This document shows positions 10,841 through 21,953 of a stretch of DNA of 64,000 nucleotides, piece by piece. Where the stretch lies: assembly GCA_012064385.1 (NCBI GenBank), contig QRDG01001734.1, forward strand, positions 682,001-746,000, in the 5' to 3' direction. Source of the DNA: Puccinellia tenuiflora. Taxonomy: Eukaryota; Streptophyta; Magnoliopsida; Poales; Poaceae. The position numbers were made by a program, and so were the translations under genes. The stretch's first letter is position 1. The number at the start of each line of letters is the position of its first letter. The notes beneath the pieces were generated by a model that saw only the letters and a program-made list of their open reading frames with translations, was not told where the DNA came from and ran no database searches.

Positions 10841-12430
10841 TCAGCTATTCTCGAACCAGTTCTAGAATAGCTATTCTCGAACAACTTCTGAACTTCCTCG
10901 TAAAGTTGATGAACTTCCCCGTGAATGTAAGTGAACTTCCTAGTTTTTTCTCAAATGAACCTCTCTGTGGACCCTTTTTTTCTGAACTTCTCACAATACG
11001 TAAGTGAACTTCCAATTTTTTCCGCAAGTGAACTTCTTTACCGACAATGGTTTTTTTTAACTTCCCGCGATATGTAAATGAACTTCATGCCTTTAATGAG
11101 CCGAACTTTCCCAATATATAATAGTGAACTTCGCGACTATATTCACCCCTTTTTTCTATTTGACCAGAAAATTATCTGCGGTGTATTTTAAGTGAAGCTC
11201 CTCGACACATAACTGAACTGCCGATAGGGCACAAAGCTGAACCATCCAAACTAACGTGAACTGTTCAGATGCACACACATGTCAGCTCGTTAATGCACGT
11301 AGCCACACATTAGCAGGCGTGGCAGAAAAATGCTAGATCAATGCACGAAGGAGCAGGTAGAAGGAGCAGCAACGTCTGAACCTATGAACCAACAACTCGC
11401 ATCATTCGCGTGCGTACAGGATGAGCAGATAGCAGGGGAATAGACGCGTGCGCACATGGGCCTAAGCTTCTTGTGGATGTCCGGGTGGACTTCCTGGCGG
11501 CGGCCACTGAACTGGAGGGGAGGCGCGATTGGATTTCATCAACGCTACGGGGACTTGGGGAGGTGTCTGCGATGGCTCTGTGCCCAGCCACCCAGGAGAC
11601 GACGTCGTCGTCGGTCGCCGGCCAGCCACCAGATTGTGGCTGCGAATGCCGGAGTGGGGCGCCGCTTGGAGGGACGGAGCGGCATCGCATGTGGGATGCA
11701 GGGGAGAGCAGGAGCCGCTGTGTCACGCGCGTGGTGGTGCAGGGCCGAGGGTGGCCGCGCGCCGGCGAGGTAAGGGCCGGAGCCGGACCTACGCTGGGTA
11801 GGAAGGCAGCCACGGCGGAGGAGTCTGGCCAGGGTCAAGGCTCCCGGCGATGGGAGGCTAGACGGGGGCGGGGTGCGCCGGCGAGGGGAAGCTGGCCGCC
11901 TACCTAGGGGCGGGGACGCGGGGGAGGTGGGTTGCCGGCGGCGGAGCTAACATGGAGGAGGCGGGATGCAGGGGAGAGGCCATGGCGCGTCGGTGGACCG
12001 GAGGTAGAGGTGCGGGGAGCGCCGAGGCGAGGTGGGTGGGCACGCCGGCGGGAAGTAGTTGGTGGAGGATTCGGGCAGGAGGCGGCTCGCATGGGACGAG
12101 CACCGGGGTGTGCTGAGGAGAAGCACGACGGCTAGCCGGGGAGGAGCACCGGGGCTGCCCAGGTAGGAGCACGGCGGCTCGCCATGGAGGAGAACCTGGC
12201 CTCGTCGAGGAGGAGCACGACGGCTCGCCAGGGAGGAGCACCGGGCCGCACCGAGGCAAGAGGTAGGTGGTGGGCACGATGGGGAATTTTGGATCGTGGG
12301 AATTTTTCTGGGCTGCAGGGGAAGAAGGTGGTTAGGTGGGGTATATGACAGGATAAGAAGGTGATTAAGTGGGGTACGTGACGGGATAAGAAGGTGATTA
12401 AGAGGTGTTCTAGAATAGCTATTCTAGAAC
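10840..12430. mobile_element. Palindrome-ended element, unit A
   Basis: It is bounded by AGAATAGCTATTCT palindromes at 10864-10877 and 12412-12425. After the left end comes a region with many GAACTTC words (about 10880-11250), then a GC-rich block (11400-12300), then two GGTGATTAAG phrases before the right end. Long open frames in the GC-rich block occur in several phases on both strands, as expected from base composition, and have no domain. It is probably a non-autonomous DNA transposon; the superfamily is not assigned. Confidence 0.5.
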
Positions 12431-14130
12431 CTCTTAAGGGGTGCTCTGTACCGAATAGCTATTCCAGCTATTCTGCACTCCCTTGCAGAATAAGTATTCT
12501 GCACAACTTTTTGAACTTCTGGAAAATAAAGACGTGAACTTCCTTGCGGAAAACTCAGATTTTTTTGGCGGAGAGTATTTCTATCTCCACTTTCCAACCG
12601 TATGTCCGAATGATGCATGTGATATACCGTTGGATTCGTATGATAAATGCGCAACTTTTACTCTTCTGGACAGTTTTCAAATTCGATACGGTTTTAGAAC
12701 AATTTCAAATATACTAAACACGGTTTTTACGATTTTGTCCGTTTTCGTAGAGTATTTGGGGCGTCATTTTCAACCCGCTCGTCGGATTGATGCAAATAAT
12801 ATGTCGTTGGATAGATATGTAAATTGCGCAACCTTTACTCTTCTGTCAGGTTTCGAAATTATGCACGGTATGAAAACAATTTCAAATATATTAACATTGT
12901 TTTCGCGGATTTGTCCGTTTTCGCACTCGATTTTGGACGCCATTTCCAAACCGTTTGTTGGATTGATGCAAGTGATACGCCATTGGAAAGCTATGGAAAA
13001 TTATCAACATCTCTATTTCTACGTAATTTTTGAAATTCATTACGGTTTAAGAGCAGTTTAAAAATAAACAATTCTATTTTAGGTCCAGCGAACAGTTTTT
13101 TGGCAATTACTTTCAAATCGCTTATCGAAATGTATCAAATGATACTGCGTTGGAAAGATATTGACGAGACACAACCAAAATCGTAGATCCGGAGGTCCGG
13201 AGTGGATTCCGATGGGGAACAAGGCGTAGCTCGACGCGACTCCACCCAGGCGGGGGAACGCGGCAGGCGAGCGTCTAGAACGGCGTCGGGGGGCGCGTTG
13301 GCGAGGGAGGCTGGCCGGGATCGGAGCGCGCCGGCGAGGGAGGCTGGTGCGCAGGGGAGGCAGGCGGCTGCGAGGTCGCGCGGGAAGAGGAGGTAACCGG
13401 CAGTGGGAGGCCGGCTCCCGGCTGCGTGGGATGGAGACGTGGCCCTCCCGGGCGGCGCGGTGTGGAGATCGGGGCATCCGGTGGCGCAGGATGGAGGCCA
13501 GGCCTCCCGGCGGCACGGGATGGAGGCGGGGCCCTCCCCGGCGGCGTGGTGGTTGCCCCTGTCAGTGAGCAGGGAACCAGCTGCAGGGGTCGGCGCGCGG
13601 GGGTGGGTGCGGCGGCGCGCTGGGCTGCCACCGGTGGCGGGCGCGCGTGGAGGAGGGAGGGGCGGCACCGGGTGCAGGCGCGCACGAAGGAGGAGGGAGG
13701 GCGGCGCCAGGGGCGAGCGCGTGCGGCGGAGGAGAGCGGGGCGGCGCCGGGGGTGGCGCGGTGGATCCCGCGGGGGGGCGGCGCGGGTGGATCCCGCGGG
13801 GCGGCGGCGCGGTGACTCGCCGAGGGGCAGCGGCGCGGTGGTTCCAAGGGAGCGGCCGCGCGCGATGGATAGGACGAGGCGGCGGCCACGCGCGATGGAG
13901 AGTAGGAGGTCGAGGGAATTGGGGAGAGACAACGGGGATGGGTGGGGTAGTTGGGCTGGGCCGTACATGGCATGTGGGTCGGGTAGTTTTTTTTCTCTGA
14001 ACGGGCAGGTGGGGTTCGTTTCGGGGTAAAAAGGTGATTAGGGTGGGTTTCGGTTCGTAAAATCAGGAAGGTTGTGCTGAATAACTATTCGGCAAACACT
14101 TAAGGGGTTGTGCAGAATAGTCCCACCCTA
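12431..14130. mobile_element. Palindrome-ended element, unit B
   Basis: It repeats the architecture of unit A. GAATAGCTATTCC and CAGAATAAGTATTCTG lie at 12452-12498, followed by an AT-rich region with GAACTTC words, then a GC-rich block (13200-13970), then an AAGGTGATTAGG phrase and GAATAACTATTCGG near 14080. The AT-rich part holds three diverged internal copies of a roughly 150-bp segment (around 12600, 12790 and 12960). No protein domain was recognised. Confidence 0.5.
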
Positions 14131-14139
14131 TATATATAG

Positions 14140-15818
14140 ATATATATCCTTTGAGCATGCGGGTGTTCCGTACGTGCATGTTTGAAAAGTTACTTTCACT
14201 CATCACATCGTAATAGGGTGATCATAGGGAAGCTCTTGGGTAACTCGTAAAACATGTATTGGACTTAACGATCTAAGATCGAGAATTTGTCCTCTATTGA
14301 TTGAGAGATACAACCAGGGCCCACTCGGTATGACGGTATCCATTATCGCCTACGCAGACAGGGCATGATGTAAATCATGGGGATACCGGAATATGGGAAC
14401 GAGTAAATGGAAACAGTAACGAGGATACAATGATATAGTTATCAAGTTTTGCTTCACATATGTATCAGAACATCTTACCTTGGTTATGTTCAGTATCACG
14501 AAGCAATGGGAACTATGTACAGGAACTAACAGGTTCTCTCGAATTCATTCGTATAACAGTGGAAATCAAATATGGGCGTCCACGGCTCCACTATTGGTTA
14601 TTGATCGGAAGTGTTCCAGGTCATGTCCACTCATTATCGAACCTGTAGGGTTAACACACTTAAGTCTTGTTCAGTTAGTTAAACAAGTTGATAATTAGAA
14701 CATGAGAAAGAATCACCGAAATGGTTCTGAGTGATCGAATAGAGATTTCGGTATAGTTTCGAGAATTAAATATGCGAACATGAGATGTCCCAGGGTCATA
14801 GAAATAGTTTCTATTGATATCAAAATATTTGGAGAGGAAATCGAAAGAGTTCCGAAGTTCCTAGAACATCTTGAATTCCCCAATTCCGAATTCCCCAAAC
14901 GGCCGTCGGATTATTTTCTAGGAAAATTCAGAAATGTTCCAGAGGTTCTAGAATGTCCAGGAATGGTCCGTGGGCTGCACCCACGGGGTTGGACCCATGT
15001 GGGGCAACCGCATGGACAGTATGGTCCATCAAGGGTAGCCGTCCTATCTGGCTTGGGTCCCAAGCCAAGTAGGTGGGGGTGGGGGGTGGGGGGCGGGGGG
15101 TGGCTAGGGCAGGGAGGGAGGCGCCCTCCCCAAATCCAAGGCTGGACGACCTACTTGGCCCATGTGGGGACAGCAGCGCATGGGGAGGGTTGAACCCCTC
15201 CTCCAAGCCTCCCCTCCTCGTCCTTCTTTCCCAATATAAAGAGGGGAGGTGAATCCCCTCCACTCCACGCATTGAGGTCAGGATCTGCTCCTCCCCTCCT
15301 CTGGATTTGATCTTGATCTAATGGTTTTGAGGGTACCTGTCCATTAGATCTAGATCTATCTCTCTCACTCCCATGTGTTGGGAATCTCCACCATACTTGA
15401 TCCGGTAGAAAGTAAGTCTTGGATGACTAAATTCTGCCGAACTGAAGGAGATGTACGCGTATGTGCCCTTAGAGGGATGAGGCGTTTGATCCTATTCGAG
15501 CGAGAGACTAGTGTCAGGATGCTGACGGGTTGGAGTGGGGATCGTGACATCTTCACGACTAGGCTTAGTCGTGGAGTTCTGCATCGAGCCGTCAACATCC
15601 TCGTACCCCGGCACGGCTAGGAGCATCTACCACAGGCTTCACCGACATCTACTTCCGCTACAGCATGTCGGTATGAATCACATCTAGATCTAAAGTCTTA
15701 GATCTAATCTATTTGGATCTTGATCTATTAGATATGATCTCTTTACTTGTATCTTCATAGATAGATCTTGTTTGTTGCATGTAGAGGCAATTTTTTGTTT
15801 TCCATGCACGTAACCCCA
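14140..15818 (+). mobile_element. Copia LTR, right part
   Basis: This continues the LTR begun at 9124. It contains typical transcribed-LTR sequence and an AATATAAAGAGGGGAGG segment near 15232 that could be a TATA region. It ends near 15818 in ATGCACGTAACCCCA, resembling the usual LTR end of this family. With 9124-9488 it gives an LTR of about 2.0 kb. Only the 3' LTR and a scrap of pol remain. No target duplication matched. Confidence 0.6.
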
Positions 15819-15822
15819 TACT

Positions 15823-17085
15823 CAAGGCAAAGATATGATCTTAATAGGTTTTCTATTTTACCAGTCTCATGATGTTAGTTGAGAGACCGGGTTATAGGAT
15901 AGATAATCGTACTATCAATCTTGATCGTATCGTTCATAGAGAGCTCAAATTTTACATCCCTGGAATTAACTTTCTGGGTTCTTATTTCGCTTTTATCCAT
16001 GTGAGATTTTGAGCTTTTCATAATCTTCAAGCTAAGCCCAAGTTAATCAAAAAGATATTTCGTTTGAAAAACTTATTTCATTTTTGATATTGGAGCTCTC
16101 TCGATTAGTCTTTTATAGAGAGGTCTAACATTTCCCCATTTGGCTTTACACATTTATTGTTTGTCTATATGAAGATCTAGATCTTGCTGTTAGCTTCAAA
16201 ACAATTCCAATATCATCAAAAACGGAGTTCGGATGCTCAAGTTATACCCGTTTTGATTTTCGTTTTGTTGTAGTTTTTCAGGGGGCGGTAGTACCGGACC
16301 GGTACCACTCAGGTACCACCCAAAAACAGTACCACACGCCATCTATAATCATCCAGAGCGGTAGTACCGCTGTCATGAGCGGTAGTACCGCCGTTCGACG
16401 AGTTTTGGGCATAACAATTGGATTTTTGAGGACCTATTTAAGGGAGCCTTCTTCCCCAATGGTTCTCAATTGTTTTGGGCAAGTTTTGACCTCTATTGTT
16501 AACCTCCACAAGCTTGCTATCTCTCAATACCTCCATTGATTCTTGCTCTTTTTTGAGGGAAAAGTGAGAGGTGATCTAGATCTATATTTCCGCCAATTAA
16601 TCTCTCCTCTTAGTGAGGGGAAACTTTGGGAGCCTCTAATTAAATTGTGGAGATAGCCCGGACAATTTGTATGAGTCTCCTCAACGCTCTCAAGAAGATC
16701 TCATTAGTGGATTGGGTGTTTCCCTCACAGGAGAATCCCAGGGAGAATATGTGAGCACAACCATGTGCTGGAGTGTCTTGGTGGCTCCACACCTCTCCAA
16801 CGGATATTAGCTTCCTTTTGGAAGCGAACTACGGGATAAATCATTGCCTCCACTTGTCTCGGTTATCTCTATGATAGCCATCGAGTTTGAAGTCATATAT
16901 GTTGCTACCACCTTGTTGTTTACCTTGCTTAGCATAAGTTGTTGGTGCACATAGGTGAGACTAGTATATTAGGTTTTCTACTTGACAAATTAAACGCTAG
17001 TTTTATTCTGTATTTATTCAAGCCATAATCGTAATAGTTTTAAAAACACATATTCACCCCCTCTAGGGGTCATCTCGTTCTTTCA
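15823..17085 (+). mobile_element. LTR copy 1 (5'-truncated), Copia-like
   Basis: It aligns with 17850-19528 (second copy) in the same orientation, beginning at CAAGGCAAAGATATGATCTT. The 5' part of the LTR is absent. It ends CTTTCA, followed by TGGTGGTATGCTATC, a diverged form of the initiator-tRNA binding site usual in Copia elements. A central cassette near 16280-16400 is built on GGTAGTACCG words. Confidence 0.65.
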
Positions 17086-17315
17086 ATGGTGGTATGCTAT
17101 CTAACCATGAGCTGTGAAATCAACATGTCCTCCTCCATCATGATGGTCGTTAAATCATTACACCACATTCTCCCTTCAAGGTCTTTAAGCTTACACACCC
17201 CCACTTTAGTATCCACTTCCTCATGTGCTTGAAAATCTGTATAGTGGTGAGCGAAGTCAAGAACATCATTGCTAACCCTAGTAAGGTGACTTTCTATGAA
17301 GACTTTAGTATAGCA
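17086..17315 (+). other. Remnant interior between two LTR copies
   Basis: About 230 bp separate the two LTR copies. No domain is recognisable. If both LTRs belong to one element, nearly all of its coding interior has been lost. Confidence 0.45.
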
Positions 17316-19528
17316 TGGTTGCCCTCATGTGTAGTTTTGGTAATTAGTGAAAATCTCTACGGGCTAATGTTTGCATTGAGTATACTTGTAGGATTGGTCC
17401 ATATGCTTGCTTGAATACCATATATTTGATTCAAGGGCTAAAGAAGAAGATTATTTATAGATCAAGGCTAAGTGCTATTGGAGTCAAATTGATCAACACA
17501 CAAATCTAGTGATGTACCACGAGGGATCAAATTCTCACATGGTATGTGAAGCAATTGTCAATATAGCTTTGTGAACTAACCAATGATCTATGTGCTTTGA
17601 TTTCTATGTGGCGTTTGGTATCTCTCCATGAGCATGCATCAAAAGAAAGATCCCATGTAGCTCATGGAGGATGGTGCCAAGTGGTGATCGTCATCAAGGT
17701 TGTGAGATATTCCAAGGAGTGTCTCTCCCATATTGGTGTATGTGGGAGCAATATGTGAGTCTTCTCCGAGCGGAGAGCAATCAAGAAAGGTGGTCCAACT
17801 TGAGAAGGTTAAGATCGTCATCATCAACTCAAGTAGATTATCCGCAAGGCAAAGATATGATCTTGATAGGTTTTCTATTTTATCGGTCTCATGATGTTAG
17901 TTGAGAGACCGGGTTATAGGATAGGTGACAATACTATCAAGAGGGGCTCTCGACTGAGTATCTTGATCGTATCGTTCATAGAGAGCTCAAATATTTGCAT
18001 CCTTGGCATCATCTTTCTTGGTTCTTATTTGGTTTTTCTCCATGTGTGGTTTTAGGGCTTGTTATGATCTTCAAGACAAGCTCAAGTTCATCAAAATCGG
18101 TTTTCATATGAAAAACTTATTGCCTTTTTGAAATTGGAGGTTTGCCGGTTATTCTTTTATAGAGAGGTCTAGCCTTTCAGCATTTTGATTTAACCTTCTT
18201 TGTTGGTTTTTGGTGATTCTCTATATGAATATCTACAGCTTGTTTTAGCTTCAAAACAAACCCAAGATCATCAAAAACAATGTCTAGATGCAAAAGAGAT
18301 TACGTTTTCAGTTTTGGCATTTCCGCCAGGCCAGGCTGTCCGGGAGGCCGGCCAGACTGGCCCCTGTCCGGCCCTCTAACCGGGGGCTCTCTGTTTGGTA
18401 GCCGGACATGATGTCCAGGCTTGGTCGGCCAGACCGGCCCCTGGCCGGACTCTCCGGGGTTCCTGCATGTTTTCCAACGGTTAGATGCGTAGGGCAGGGG
18501 GGCTTTTTAAGGGGCTTTCTTCCCCAATGATTCGCCAACCTTTGAGCAAGTTTTCCCCACCATTGTTGACCTCTTGGAGCTTGCTTTCTCTTTATTCCTT
18601 CATGATTCTTGTCTCCATTCGAAGGGAAAAGAGAGAGGAGATTTAGATATACTATTCCACCAATCCATCTCTCCTCTAATTAAGTGAGGGGAAGCCTTTG
18701 GGTATAGCTCTTGGAGTTGCTTTGTGTTTCTCCTTTGTTCTTCCTCTCATATCCCTCCCAAGCATTAGTTTTTTTGGTGGATTTGGGAGAGAAGGACTTG
18801 AACACTTAGTGTGTTCTTGCCATTGCATTAGGTGCATCGGTTTGATTTCTCCACGGTGATTCGTGGAAGTGAAAGTTGAGTAGCTTATTACTCTTGGGCA
18901 CACTGTGTTCCCGAGATCTTGTTCCTCTTGGGTGTATTGTGTACCCTAAACGGTTGGTGGTGCCGCGAAGTTCTTCAAGTTGTGAAGTTTTAGGCAAGCT
19001 ACGGGAGCCTCCATTTGAGTTGTGGAGATAGCCACGTGCAATTTGTACGGGTTTGGTCAACGCCCTCAAGAAGACCTCATTAGTGGTTTGGGTGTCTCCC
19101 TCACGGGATAGGCCCAAGGAGAATAGGAGACCGCGTCTGTGCGATGGAGTGCCCTGGTGGCTTCACACCTCTCCGATCAGAGATAAGCTTACTTTGGGAA
19201 GTGAAATTCGGGATAAAATCTCCGTCTTCAATTGAATCGGTTAATTCTATACCCAAGATCTTTACTTGTGCAATTACTTTGTGATAGCCATCGAGCTTGA
19301 AGTTATATATCTTGCTATGACCTTGTTACTTATCTTGTCTAGTATAAGTTTTTGGTGCACATAGCTGAACCTAGTATATTAGGTTTTATGCTTAATAAAT
19401 TAAACGTTAGTTTTATTCCACATTTATTCAAGCACTAATCCAGCCTCAAAAAAAAAAAATCAAGCCCTAATCGTAAAAGTTATAAATCACCAAGTGATCC
19501 CCGCTCTAGGTGACATCTCGATCTTTCA
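17316..19528 (+). mobile_element. LTR copy 2 (about 2.2 kb), Copia-like
   Basis: It begins TGGTTGCCCTCATGTGTAG and ends GATCTTTCA. From 17850 it matches copy 1 closely, including the stretch ending with a CTCTAGG...CATCTCG segment. A central cassette at 18320-18470 is built on CCGGCCAGAC-type words, in place of the GGTAGTACCG words of copy 1. There is no gag-pol homology. Confidence 0.65.
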
Positions 19529-21953
19529 GATACCGCTTTTGACGAGCTTACAAATTGTATTCAGGACAAACAATGACAGATAAGGTGGCCATGTCATGTT
19601 AGGCTTGTGATCAGGTGCAATCGCTTGAAGTGGTACTGCATTTACGCCATGTCAAGCAACACTCAAGGATTCTTAGACACCATGTTAGGCAACACTGAGG
19701 GATTCTCAGGCACCATGTTAGGCTCAGGTGTCATGTCACGCAACACTAAGGGAGCATACAGATCAGGAGAGGTAGGCGCCACGATGACCTACAATAGGTT
19801 AACAACCTACTCATGAACAAACAATCAACAATGTGCTTGACAACAACCACATCCGAATGCTATTAAATAACATTACACATCCGCAAGAGTGAATCAAAAC
19901 CAAAATCAGCCTCATCCTGACATAAGATCACCTAACCACATCTAAAATCATGTAGTGCACAAACCAAAATCTATCATAGATTTAGCCATGCTCATGGCTA
20001 TAAGCTACAAGATCATGGGTTAGAGGATTCTTACAGGCACGGGATTTGTGGAAGGATGCAGAACACAGCTCGGGAAAGAGCAAGGAGCAGCCTTGCTGTC
20101 GTTGTGCTCGTCAGTGGAGTCGGTGAGAAAGCTCCCGTCATCGCCATGGAGCTCGAAAGGGGAAATGGTGGTTTTGGATTTTGGACGGTGATCGTGGTGG
20201 CTGTTATAGGGGGGGGGGGGGTGGATTAGGCACACGGTGACCGAATTTCTACCGCCGCAATTTAGAGCTCGCGCCATCTTCGATGGCTGCAGAAGCTCCC
20301 GGCGTTTTCGGGGTTCCACGCGGGGGCCTGACTCCACGGAAACTACCGAATCGGCAGTTCCCAGCGGGCCTGGCTCGGAGGTGCTTTAGGCTTGGCGCTG
20401 ATCCAGCCCACGACCTCTTGCGCGCGGCAACCAAAGATGAGACTTTGCATCCAGCGAGCCTGGTCTGAGGACATGCGATCCACCAACACGCCCTTTAAGT
20501 AGGAGAGATACAGCTAGCTGAGTTAGATAAGGATAATTCGTTAGTCATATGTTATTTCACCACAATTTTGGATGCATGTTGTGGATTAGTTGGGAAAGGA
20601 ATTGATTAGCCCCAATAATTGCGCAGCTAATCTCTGATTTTGTGTTTGTGTGATTCCTTTTTTATACCTCGCTGTTTTTTATGAAAACTGTGTGAGATCG
20701 GATGCATATTAAACGGATGTGTCTGATGATGAGCGTTGAGCAACATAACAACATCACCAACTCTCATTTAATAGTAAAGATTTTTGAGATATAACTTGTG
20801 AACCATAAATGGTCTAGAGTTAGACCGTGAGATGTTCGTGGTACTCTGTCACGTTTGGTGGGTTTAATACCTTTAGCCATTTAGCCGGTTAACAGAGCAT
20901 GGCTATATTAACAGAAAAATTTACAAGAACTTCTCTGCTTTATGTAAAATGCAGCATACAAGGAAAATTATGAGCCATCAAACCACCGACAGTGTCAAAT
21001 CCTGGAATATTTCAGTTCTTAGATTGTTGGTACTCAGGCTCGTTAAAAGAACTTTAGTTCTTACACACGAAAGAGAAAAAGTCTTCCACAGAAGTTTTAG
21101 TTGTATCAGACTGACCTGACCCTAAAGCAGACCAAATGCTGATGCCTCAGCCGCCACTGAGTGGGCCATATGGCACCATTGTATTACCTGAGAGTTCGCA
21201 AGTAGCAGAGACATGGTCATTCTCAAATACATCATCACCAGATCATATTCCACTAGAACTTAACTGGGGGCAAAATTTATCACATCTTCCTGTAGGCCTC
21301 ACATTCAGAAATCAGAAACACCGTCATCATGCGCAACGGAACATACCTTGCATCCAAATCATCCAGTCATAGTAAAGAAAATATTCAATGAGACACATGC
21401 ATTTTATTTCAGACACGGGGTAGCAAAAAGTAATTGCCACGGATTTTGAACCCACATTAGCCTGCCAGTGTAACACAAAGCGAAGAATGAATGAATTTCC
21501 TCTCCGTATATGGTCGAAGGGTTCAACTCTCAAGACAGTTAGAAAAATGGTGCCCATTGTATCCTCAGGCAAAACAGCATTTACAACCAACCCCTGACTT
21601 GTCATGTGCACTTGTGGTTACATGCTTCTATGTGTGATTTGAATCTGTAACATCTACTCTTGTAAATATTAGTGAGTGAACTCCGTGTGTATGTGCGTAG
21701 CTACACATATTTACATGAAAGCCAATCCCCGATTCCTGGAAGGCAAGGGTCAGTAGGTTCTGCAGCAACTCGATCATCCTGATGTCTTCTACAGAAAGCT
21801 GCTGAAATCAATCCAGCGTGCTGCAGACAACCTACAACGCCACGTTTGTACATGAAATGCCACTCCGCAGTGTGCTCAGCTTGAATTTTGGCCCAGAAAA
21901 GTTTGTCTTCGCTTTCAAAACTACATCAGCTGCTGGGAGGTCTCAATATGCTT
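19529..21953. other. Intergenic DNA downstream of the kinase gene
   Basis: No gene is supported. Near 19670-19750 a CACCATGTTAGGC-type phrase repeats several times, and a G-run lies at about 20209-20221. Frames around 20020-20340 are GC-rich and show no domain. The last few hundred bases before 21954 are probably the kinase 3' untranslated region. Confidence 0.5.

Noticed and set aside
13135..13968. Long minus-strand frame of 277 codons in a GC-rich block
   Set aside because: Overlapping long frames exist in other phases and on the plus strand. The composition is Pro/Arg/Ala/Ser-rich and no domain is visible. It lies within a repeat unit.
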